Source: Aphelocoma coerulescens
Lineage: Eukaryota > Chordata > Aves > Passeriformes > Corvidae
NCBI RefSeq assembly: GCF_041296385.1
Contig: NC_091022.1
Location: forward strand, 23,393,967 to 23,457,966
Reading direction: 5' to 3'
DNA length: 64,000 nt
Shown: in pieces, positions 33,657-44,800 of the stretch
Numbering within the stretch: the stretch's first letter is position 1
Layout of the letters: each line of letters starts with the position of its first letter
Notes under the pieces: generated by a model
The model's input: only the letters and a program-made list of their open reading frames with translations
Databases searched by the model: none
What the model was told of the DNA's origin: nothing
Position numbers and translations under genes: made by a program

Positions 33657-35831
33657 GAGCTGGCAACGAGTTTTGTCCAGCCCAACCGGGGGCTCTGCAG
33701 TGAAGCAGGGTGTGGGGCTGGGCACAGATGCTTCTGTGGCCAAGAGCATCGATAAGGTGCTTTGTCCCATGTCACAGCGTTAGGGCCAGGGCAGGATGCC
33801 TGGGTCACCCCAAAAACTGATGTAGGGGCGGTGGGTAGGGTAGATCTGGGCTATGTGATGGGTGCAAGGACACTGCAGGCGGCCCAGGCAGTGACCCCAG
33901 AGTGGCGGGGCTGCAGGGATCCCTGCGGGATGGGGACCCAAGATGAGTTCCCCCTTCCCCGCGGCCGTGCTGCCCTCCCCCGGCAGCGGGGCCATGCTGC
34001 AGCGGGAGAGGGATCCGGCACCTGCCCGGGCAAGGGCACGGGGACCCTGGGGCTTGGAGGCGGGCAGGTAGGAGGGGACACACGGGCATCTTTGCACGCA
34101 CCGCCGCACCGACAGGCTCCCATCCCCCGCGCCCCCCAAGCCCTGCCAGCAGGCCACACACACGTAGGACAGGCTGCCAGCCCCCCATGTGCCACACACA
34201 CTCTACACACAGCGTGCAGCCCCCCCTTGCACCCCCCATCGTGTGTGTGTGCACAGAGCTGTGTCTGTCTCAAGCACACATATCCCCCTTCCAGCTGTGT
34301 TCCCCAGGAGAAAGGGCCGGACACAGCAGGTAATTTATATATAATATATATATTTACTCTTTAAAAATAAACCTTCGGTCCCCACTACCGCCTGTACAAA
34401 CTACAAAAATAAACCTTTGCTCTTTTTGATATAAATAACTTAGATGGCGTGTTGGGGGGGAAGGGCTGCCCACCGTGCCCACGCCTGGCACGGGGACAGG
34501 GTCCCCAAGGCCACCCCTGCTCAGCGGCAGTGTTGGGGGGCTGGGGGGGCTGGGGCCGCAGGCACGGCAAACACCGCTGGAGTTAAAGTGCTGGGTAACG
34601 GCGCGGACGGTGCCCGGGATGGGGACGGGGACAGGGGCTGGCTGCAGGGACAGCCCCGTTGCACGGGGACACGGTGAGAAATACGGTTTCCCAGCAAGAT
34701 GTGCCTGGTGGCACCGTGGGAGCCCACATCAGCATGCACTGTCCTGTGCGTGCTCAAGCCTGTGCCATCCCCTGGGCAGAGCACGAGTGTGACATGGGGG
34801 AGGCTGTGATCATGGGACAGCTCAGGGGCTTGGCGCAGCAAGGACCACTCCAAGGATCTTCCCCTTCCAAAACCCCGCCTGTGCTTTGGGGAGCAACAGG
34901 CTCCCTTTCTCCACTGTGGCACATCCATGATCTCCAGCCTTCCCATCCTTGCCGCTGGGGAAACTGAGGCACGGACTAGCATGTTGGAAAGGGTGAGCTG
35001 CCCGTGGAGTGGGGGCATGAACAGGTCTGTGCCCCCGGGTTCCTGCTGCCTCCAGTGGGCAAAGGGTCTGCCCGCTCCCTGCCTGCACCCTGGGCAGCCG
35101 GGCGAGGCTGTAGGCTGAGAAATAAATCTTTTAAAATAAGCTTAAAAATATATATCTCTCTATAGATAGTTTCCCTTTGCAATAAATAAAGGTGAGGGTG
35201 CCCACCCCAGGCGTTGCCCATGGCACGCCAGGGCATAGCTGGCTCTGGGGCTGCCCCCTTATCGGGACAGGGGGCATCAGGGCACCCTGTTGGGGTACCC
35301 CAGCTCATGGCCCGGGATGGGTAGTCCCGGGAGGAGGTGATGGGTAGCAGGCAGTGACCCCACAGAGGGGGAGCTGGCATGGCACCAAGTCCACCTTGCC
35401 AGCAGCTCCAGAAACAGAGGGGGGAGTTAGTGCTTCCATTTCTGGGGGGCAACAAGCCCAGGGCAGGATAACCCCAAGCCCTGGGTGACGAGACATGGCA
35501 CCAACGGTACAGCCTCAGGTGAGGGACACGCGGGCACGGCATGGCCTGCACACAGCTTGCATAGAAGTGCCAGCCTGCCCTGCCAAGCCCCGGTGCAGGG
35601 TGCAGGGGGGCCGGTCCTCCTCAGCCAAGACCGCTCCGGCGATTAGCAGCACGACGCGGGCGACCCCGCTCTGCACCCTCCTGTGCCCACCGGGTGCTGG
35701 GGAGATACTCTGCCCAGGAACCAGCAATCTGCAGGGAGAGAGATTTGGGAGGTCACTTGGGTCCCTCCACACCCACTTCACACCCCCACGCTGCCATACA
35801 CCAACCCTGGGTAGGGTGTCCCCAAGCTCAC
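33657..35831. other. convergent 3' UTR region of BTBD19 and PTCH2
   Basis: The interval between the two stop codons is GC-rich except for two sharp AT-rich patches (34330-34440 and 35115-35195). Plus-strand poly(A) signals AATAAA lie at 34366-34371 and 34408-34413 (likely BTBD19) and further ones at 35121 and 35181. On the minus strand I find no canonical AATAAA for PTCH2. Only variant hexamers (TATAAA/AATATA type) occur near 34335-34355. The two 3' UTRs may therefore overlap. Confidence 0.5.
34366..34413 (+). terminator. tandem poly(A) signals, probably BTBD19
   Basis: AATAAA occurs at 34366-34371 and again at 34408-34413 within an AT-rich patch, about 710-760 bp after the BTBD19 stop. The earlier part of the interval has no plus-strand hexamer. 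Confidence 0.6.
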
Positions 35832-38800
35832 CTAGCGCCGGGCACCTGCCCCGTGGTGTCCCATGTTCTGCATCTCAAAGGTGTCAGGCACAGCAGTGCC
35901 ACTGGTGCTGGGCTCGTCCAGGCAGTCCCGCTCACTGCTGGTGAAGCCCTCAGGGCTGAAGTTGGGGTAGGAGCCAGGCAGTGTGGGGTGCAGGGCCACC
36001 GTCACCGACGCAGTGGCCGTGACGGTGGTGTAGCTGCCGGCAGGACCCTGCAGGTGGGTGCTGTAGGTGGGCAGGGCTGTGGGGGGGGCTGGCCGGGTGC
36101 CTGGCGGGCCGGGCTGCGGGTGCTCTCGGGGCAGGGTGGTGCACGGCTCCCCGAAGGGCAGGGGGGCTGCAGGCTGAGGGCCAGAAGCCTCTTTCTTCCC
36201 CTGAATCTCCAGGCTGTCCTTGTAGGGCTTCAGCACCTGGAGGGGGAACGTGAAGCATGAGGATGAATGTGAGCATCCCTCTGGCAACACCACCAGCCCC
36301 CATCCCCCAACTCTATCCATGACCCTCTCCCTGGGGATGCAGGGGAGCTGGCAATGCCACAATGGGCAGAGACACTCACAGTGATGCGGGGGAAGCTGGG
36401 GTCCTTGCCAGCCTCCAGTAGGATGTGTGCTGGGGCGGGGGGCACGATGAAGGGTCCCCGTGGGCTGCCTGGCCCCACGCTCTCCGTGTAGTGCTCTGTG
36501 TCCGAGGGCTCAGGGAAGGTGGCGGGCCAGGCTGGAGCTCGCCGGACATACATTGCCCCAGGGCCCAGGCATGGGGGTACTGACTCCGGTGGGGGTAGGC
36601 AGGGGCCATTATCCACCAGGGATGCCTGGGGAGAGAAGACAGGTCAGAGGAGCCAGGGACAGAGGAGTATGGAGAAGTAGGGAGTATGGGCTGATGTGAG
36701 GATGGGGATGCAGGTGATACCAGGTGAAGCAGGGATGGGATCAAATGGATCAGGGAGGGATGGGGGAAGTTGAGCATGGGATGGGGCCGGAACAGGGTCA
36801 GGTAGGTATGGGGCAAGTAGGATATGGGTCAGAGAAAGGATTAGGTAAAGGAGGGATGGTACCAGGCAATGGATGGACTGGGGTTCGAGATGAGGTTGGG
36901 ACTGGACAAGGCAAAGATGGATAAAGGGCGAAAGGTGCACAGGGAGAGGGGCAATGGGGGATGGAGAGAGGTGGGTACAGGGTTGGGAGGACCAGGGAGA
37001 GGCAGAATGGAGGGGTCTTGTACCTCAGGGGGTGGCCCGATGACAGAGAGCAGGACGGGCAGAAGCACCAGCCCGTTGAGCAGCCCCAGCAGCGTCAGGA
37101 TGGTCAGCACCGCAAAGAAATACCTGATGGGGCCACAGGCACACGGGGTCAGCAGGCACAGCCATCATGAACCACATCCTATCCCAAATATGGCTTCCCA
37201 TGCCACACACCTTGGCCCTGCCATGTCTCCCCCAGCCTCCAGGCAAGATGGAATGGAAGTCCCCAGCAAGACATCCTCCCCAGCTGCCCCACATCCCCAC
37301 CACCAGACGGGAGGCCGCCCCACCTACCAGCCCCCACTGCCAAGGCTTTTGTAGGGCAGCAAGTGGCTGCTTTACCTTTCTTCAGTGCTCACCTCATGAT
37401 GAAGTCAAACTCAGAACCAGCCAGCATGAGGACACCCAGGAGGGTGGAGACAGCACCATCCATCACAGGGGCAAAAGTGTGCTCCAGTGCTGCGGCTGAG
37501 CGCACGTTCCTGCTCCCCGCAGCTGTCAGGAATCCCTGAGTGGGATGGAAATGTCATGCAGGGCTGTCCCTGTGTGCCACCCATGATGGGCCATCCATCA
37601 GCACATGGCCAAGGGGATGAGGGTGCCAGGGAGTGGAAACTGGGATCTGCCTGTGCTCACCAGGGCCACATGGACTGTAAACTCCACACCAATGCCCACC
37701 GAGGCGATGAGGATGACCACGGGGATGGCGCTCAGCTTGATGCCCATCAGCCCCATGATGCCAAACAATTCCACAGCCATCATGGCCAGGATGGAGACCT
37801 GGAGGGTGGTGGGGTCAGTGAGGGATGGCTTTGACTGGCTGTCCCCTCTCCCTGGCAAACCTGATCCTACTCCATATAGGGAAGCCTCACTCACTGACCC
37901 TTTTCCCTCTATTTGGGGTGTCCTGTCCCATTTTCTGGGCGTAGCCCTCACCCTGCTCTGCATGGATGTCATCAAACCCCTGCCCACTACACACATTTCC
38001 TTCATAACGGGTTCCCTGACCCCTCCATATGCCACCTCCATATGGGTGTTCCCCTCACATTCTTCTACCTGGATGTTTCCAGGGCCCCCTGTTCCCTTCA
38101 TCGAGGATATAACTGATCCCTCCATACAGAGTCCCCCACCTACTGCCACTCCCATATGGGTGTCCCTTTCCCCCAGGGTGGCCCTGCCCACTCCATCACC
38201 CAATTCCCATGAAGCAGGTACTCAGGGACACTCAGCAGGATGGGAGAAAGGCTGGATGCCCCCGACCCCACTCATCAGGACCATCCCCATGCATCAGGGT
38301 GCGTACTCACGATGATGCCGGCGGTCCAGGGGTTGAGCAGCAGCAGGGCGCAGACGAAGAAGGTGCAGGCCAGTAGGATGCTGATGGCCAGCAGGAACCA
38401 GTGCCGCAGGCCAATGTACTGCTCCCAGAAGAGGAAGGGGTAGCCGCTGGGGTAGCTCAGCACGCCGTGGCGCTGGGCGGCCTCCCGGCAGATGGCCCGT
38501 ACGCTCTCAATCGCCTCCACGAAGTCAGACGTGCGACGCAGCCCGCTCAGGTAGAAAGGGAACTGGGCGAACTCCAGCGGCTGGGCTGCTGGGACTGGTG
38601 AGGAAATCCCAGGCAGTATGAGGTGTAGAAGGTGTCGGGGGGGATGATGCCATTCTCATCCACCAGTACAGGCAGTATGGATGTACAGGCAGCATGAGAG
38701 CACTACAGTCACACCAGCCTGAGTGCATCTTGGGCAGCCTGATGCCTGGCTGGGTAACGCAGGCCTGGGGAGTGTGTAGGGATCAGACTGGGGTCAAGGA

Positions 38801-41800
38801 GGAGGGCATTTCTCTGCATGCAGGATTTTTGTGCATTAGCAGCTTACTCTTTGTAGTGAGATGCTCATGGGCTGGAGCAGGGGTATGTTGCTAAGGGCAC
38901 AGGGAATTTATGGTGGGTTACTCAGGGCGTGGGGTGCAGGAGGATGAAGGTGAAGCATGTGGAAGCAAGGCAGTTTACCTGATGGGGTAAGGGATGTGGG
39001 GGGTTTCCCTTCAGGGCAAAAAGGTGTGGGGAGTGGGGTACTCTGCAGGAGGATGCTGGGGGCAGAGGAGCACTGGGGAGCCCACCATGCTCACTCACTT
39101 CGCAGATTCTCGCCCGTGGTGTCGTACTTGTCATGAATCCACTCAGGGGGTGGGGGGTAGAAGTTGGCCTGGGAGGCGGCAAAGCCCAGGGGGTCGTTGC
39201 TGGCCCACACCGTCAGGCAGATGTAGAAGGTGTCAGGGGGGATGATGCCATTCTCATCCACCAGCCGCCGCGTGGTCAGCTACAGGAGAGACCGGGAGCA
39301 GGCATGAGCTGGGCAGCTGGGGTGGAGTCATCCCCAGCCCAGTCAGCCCAGCCCTGTCACTACTCACCTGATTGAAGTTGAAGGGCTCCTTCTTGTTGCC
39401 AGTCTGGATGAGGAGCTTGTAGGCCAGTGCCCCATCCTCGGAGCCGTTGCGGTAGCTGTCATGGGTGATGCGCCCGGCCTGCCAGTCCCTGTCAAAGGTG
39501 GCCTGGAGCCCTGGGGATGCAGCATGGGGGATGAGTATCCCTGGGGACACACCACCCTGCACACCACCCCATGTGGCCCAGGGAGTGTGGTGCCAGAGGG
39601 ATGGGCACAGAAACCCCAGGGCTCGGCTTCCAGTGCTGGGCACCTTGGAACCACACTCCCCATGGTACTGCACACAAGGGAAGGCATTCCCAGGCCAGTG
39701 GGGAGCATGCAGGCTGGGGAAAGGACTGTCAGGCAGGGGAGGTCATGGAGAAGAGGCATGTCCCTCACCTCGTAGCCAGTCCTGGAAGTAATGGAGCCAC
39801 ATTTTGGGTAGGTCGCGGTTGCCCTCCCGCACCACATACTTGACGGTGCTGAAGGCCTGGTGCAGACTCAGCAGGGCAGCCTGGGCACCCGGGTAATGGA
39901 AGCCACCCTTGGTGACAATGAACATGTTGTAGAAGGAGAAGTACTTGAACTGGGCTGAGATGAAAGCGTGTGCCTTGGTGTCCCGTGGCACGATGTCCGT
40001 CAGGTAGAGGCCATCATGCACCATGGTGGTGCCATAGAGGCTCAGCCCCAGCAGCGCCAGGAACAGCACCACCACTACCGCCTGTGGGGACAGAAGGCTG
40101 GTCAGGCAGGTTCCTGTGCCACCCACCTGCTTTGAGTGGCACCACCACCAGGGCTGCCCCCACCTCACCTTGGTCCGGGTGCGCAGGAGCAGCGGGGCGT
40201 ACTTCTCCCGGGCGAAGTCAGCGAGGCTCCAGCGACAGAAGGGCAGGGGGACACACTCCCGCCCACCCTTGGCCTCATCCAGCTGGGACAGCAGATCCCG
40301 GGTGGAGCTGGATGGGGCGAAGACCTGCGAGCCCAAAGGGTCAGCGTGCGGCAGGAGGACAGCAGGTGAGGTGCACACCTGGGAGGTGGGTGGCAGGACG
40401 GTGACAATGTGGTGGCCTGAGGGGTCACACCGGGTGAAGGCTTGCACGGTGGTGGTGATCTGGGTGCTGGTGGCCATGCCAGGGTGCCCATAAGGAGATG
40501 GGTGGCAAGCGTGGTTGTCGTTGGCGTCAGCAAGCTCTTGGGGCTGGATCTGGATGACCCGCGAGGAGCAAGGGCTGCATGGAGAAAGTGAAGGAGCAGA
40601 GAGAGAAGGAGATGTTTAGTCACCCCAGTGACAGAGAGAGCACTGGGGTCAGACCCATCCCAGCCAGCCTGATGCTGATACCTGTAGAAGCAGCAGAGGA
40701 TGTCAAGCCGGCGTTTCTCCCGGCGGTGCAGGTCCAGGCTCAGGATAGCAGGAAAAACAAAGAGCACCATGGCGAAGTTGAACACCACAACCACTGCAGC
40801 CTGCAGGTATTGAGGGACACACATCAGAGCAGGGTCCGGCCATCCCTTCCCATCCCCTGGAAAGGGACCATGTCCCTACCTGGAGGGAGAAGGCGCGCAG
40901 AGCAGGGATAGGCACCAGGGCTGCCATGAAGAAGGCGATCATGTTGCTGACAGAGGTGAGAGCCACACTGGTCCCCGTGCGCTTCAGACACTCGCCCGTC
41001 CGCTCCTGCAGGGACAGAGAAGGGGTGGTGAGAGGGACCATGGGGAGGCAGGAGGAAGCCAAGAAGCTCCCGGGCAGCGCTCAGTGCTCACCTTGAAGGG
41101 GATGTGCTGGCTCATCTCAGTAAAGGCGTGAGCCAAGAGGAACATGTCATCCACCCCAATGCCGAGGGCCAGGAAGGGCAGGACCTGCCACAGAGCAGTT
41201 GGTGTCAGTAGAGGGACATGGCCACCATTTGAGAGGGGACTTGGCCACCCCAGAGCCCCCAGGGTCCTGCCCACCTCACAGTACCCAGCTCTTTCCCCAG
41301 CACATACCTGGGTGGTGGCTGCATTGAAGGAGATGCCCAGCAGTGAGCAAAGCCCCAGGCCAGAGGCAACGGAGAGAGCCACAAGCAGGACCCCAGCCAG
41401 GCCCACAGCCCCTTGGGACTTGGAGCAGTCCCACCGCAGCATGGTGACACAGGCGTAGGCCAGCTGGAAGAGCACAGTGGGTTAGCAGGGAGAGGGGGGC
41501 GATGGAGGGCTGGCGGAGGACTGAGAAGGGGCACACGCACCATGAGGAGGTAGCCCCCAGCCACCCGGATGACGCTGACGTCAGAGAAGGACTTCATGAT
41601 GTCGTTGAGCGTGGTGGTGGAGAAAGCGTGGACGCTCTGTGTGGCGTTGGGAGGGATGGAGTCCTGTGCCAGCTGCCAGAGGTGCACCCCATTAGAGGAG
41701 TCAGGACCCCCCTGCTCTACAGTACACCCGCCCCAGAGCCATTCAGGGTGTCAGCATCACCACTGACAGTCCCCAGGGACCCACCGGACCACAAGAGAGT

Positions 41801-44800
41801 AGTGCCAGGACCTGTGGCCACATGAAAACCTGGGCACAGAGGGACACCATGCACAGGCTCACCCCTGCCCAGCCCCATGTGGGGGCTGTTCCTGGTGCTC
41901 ACCTCCACAAATTTCCTCTGCCAGGCTTCCAGGATGGCTCCCGCCTTCTCCTCGCTCCAGCTGATGTCATGGATCTCGTAGTCATCCTTGAAGTGCTCAT
42001 AGAGCTGCCGGGGGCTCATGAGGAGGAACATGGTCTGCAGGGCCTCGGCGCTGGGGGACAGGCACGCACCTCGCTGGGACCGGCTGCAGCGCCCCAGGAT
42101 GCAGGAATGGGTCCATCCCCCACCCCACAGCACCCATCCCCATCACAGACACCCAGGAGAGGACCCAGGCATCCTGCCTCCCTGCCCGGCCTTGCTCCAA
42201 AGTGCTGCCTTGCTCACTGGCCCCACACATCAACCTCCCAGACAGCCCCACAGCCCCTCCTGCAGCCAGGGCAGGTGTCCTGCCCTGTGCCTGAGGATGT
42301 CCACACTACAGCAGCTCTCACCGTAGCAGCTTGCCCTGGGAGTCTTTGGTTGTGCCGCCTAAAATCAGCTCCTGCTGCCAGCGCATGAACTTCCTGGAGA
42401 AGCCGTGGCAGCCCCCCGAGAGTTCAGCCGGGATGTCGGGGCTCTGCAGGTGGAGGGGAGGTGTCAGGATCATGGGGCAGGCAGGAGAGCAGTAAGCCCC
42501 CACACCCAATGCTGGTCTTCATGACTGTGACCCACCTGCTGGCTCTGCTTGTTGGGGGCACTGGGGGGACACTGGGGGTCCTGGGGATCCAGGCAGGGCC
42601 GCTCCATGTAAGCCTGTCCCACCTCTGCCTTGTCTAGCAGCTCTTTGAAGCCTTCCAAGGATGTGAACTGCCCCAGCTCCTCCATCAGCTGCAGAGGGTC
42701 CAGGTTGCTCCACTGGATGTCTGGGCGGCCCCTGGGCAGAGAGCAGCACTGGGGTCATGGGGGATGCCAAAACCACATGCAGTACCACCACCGCCGTTGC
42801 CAACCCATCCTGTGGATGCTGGGGGTGCCCTCAAAGGCAGGATGTGAGGATGCAGACGAGCAGCATCAGTCTCCAGAGCATCCCTTACCCCCTCCCGGGG
42901 CCGCCCACAGCATCCCCCGTGCCCTGTGCACCGCAGCAGGCCATGCCCCGAGTCAAGTAGCGTGCTTGATCCTGTTAGTCCGGGACAAAGCGGGGGGAGC
43001 CGGCCCTGCTGCCTGGCCCCGCTTTGTGTGAGCAGTCAGGCCGATTACTGCCCGTGGGCTAACATCTTGATAGAGGGGAGCAGGCAGGCAATAGCTCCTG
43101 GTATCCCTTACAGCCCTTCCTGCCATTTTCCCCCAGGCTTCAGAGTTTGAGGCTCAGCAGAGGTCCTGGAGGCTCAGCACAGTGCTGGGCATGGAGTAGG
43201 TTCTTGGAGGTCCAGCAGGACCCCACAGGACTTGGATACCCAGGAAAAGGGTTTTTCCCATTGCCTGCAGATGCTCTGCTCCCTCCACCCCAGCCTGGGG
43301 AGCTGGGGGCCAGCTTCCAGCCTCACTTGGCTTCTTTTTTAGGACAGAAAGGACACACAAAAAAGCCAATAACCCAGCCCAGTGCTCCAAAGAGGGGAAG
43401 AAAAAGCCCCGAGCAAGTGTGGGCTCTGGGGAGAAACACAGCCTAATAATTCATGAAGGCTGGCTGGGCCAGAGCCGGCCGCTCGAGATTCCCACATACC
43501 AACCGGAGCTGCTGCTGCTTCCAAAGAGAGCCCCTTTTATCTGCTTTCGCTTGCTTCACTGAGCCAGGGCAAATCCCTTTGTCTTTCCACAGATTGCTGC
43601 TCTTTGTTCTCCCAGCTCCCGCCCCGCTCACCCCTCGGCGTTAAAAAGGGGGACGAGTCCCCATGGGCTGGCCGGCACTCAGCCGGGGTGCCCGCCTGGG
43701 TACCCGTTCACTCGGCTGCGAGGAGAGTTGAGTCCCATCACTGCTCCGGTGCCACCCTGCCTGCCACGTACCCCAGGCCCAGGACGCTGCCCACCCTGGC
43801 AGGCAATGCCACCAGCATCCCGTTGGGCACAGACACCCCAGCCCCACTTGCTCCTGCTCCCTGCAGTTCCCCCAGCCTGGGATGGGGAGAACCTGAGGTG
43901 TTGGGGGGGCAAAACCAGCCCCCTAGTCCTGGCTGGGGATGCTGCGGCCCCTTCCCCCTCCTCCCATCCACAGCAGCCTGAATAAGGCCACTATTTCATC
44001 TATTTGGCAAGGGGCAGCTTTCAGAGCAGCATTAGCATGAGAAAGCACAGGGCTGCGTTTACTGACAATGCACAAGCCGCCCCAGCTCTCCCGGACAAAC
44101 ACACCCGTAAACAGAAGGAATGTGGGGGAGGCTCCCCTGGCCCAGCCCGGGGTCCCCAGCCCCACCACCGTGGTGCGAGGAGCTGGCTGGGAGTCACTCG
44201 CCACCCAGCCCAGGAATTCTGTGCCCTCCGCACCCCTGGACACAGCTCAGGAGCGTGGGTGCCCCCTCACAATCGTGGCACCCACAAAGCGCTACCAGGG
44301 GCAGGAGAGCAGCCTCAGGGACTGCCCGCAGCACAACCACTGTCCCCGCATCCCCATCCCTGGCTGGTGGGAAAGCTCGGCATGGCAGGGATGGGCAGCT
44401 CCTGCCTGCGGGCTGCAGCCCCCCTGCAGCAGTGCAGCCCTACCTGTGCCACCGAGGCCAGGCAGGGGAGGACAGGGACCTGTCCCCAGGGTGTTGACCC
44501 AGCAAGACAGCAATGGTGGTGGGACCAACCTAGGGCTGAGCAGGACAGGCTGCAGCAGCACTGAGGCACCTTAGAGCAGGCAGAGCCAAGCTGCAAAGGG
44601 AGGTCAAGCACAGCCCCTCGGCAGCATCCCCAGCTCCTGCTCCCACCCATGGCCCTCCCACGCCTCAGGACAGTGCCACACACACACTCACGGGAGATAG
44701 GCTGAGCCTCCCTGCAGCTTGGAGCCCTCCCAGAAGCAGTCCAGTGGTGTCAGGATCACACAGGGGAACAGCTTCTCTATCATCTGTAGGAGGAGATGCA

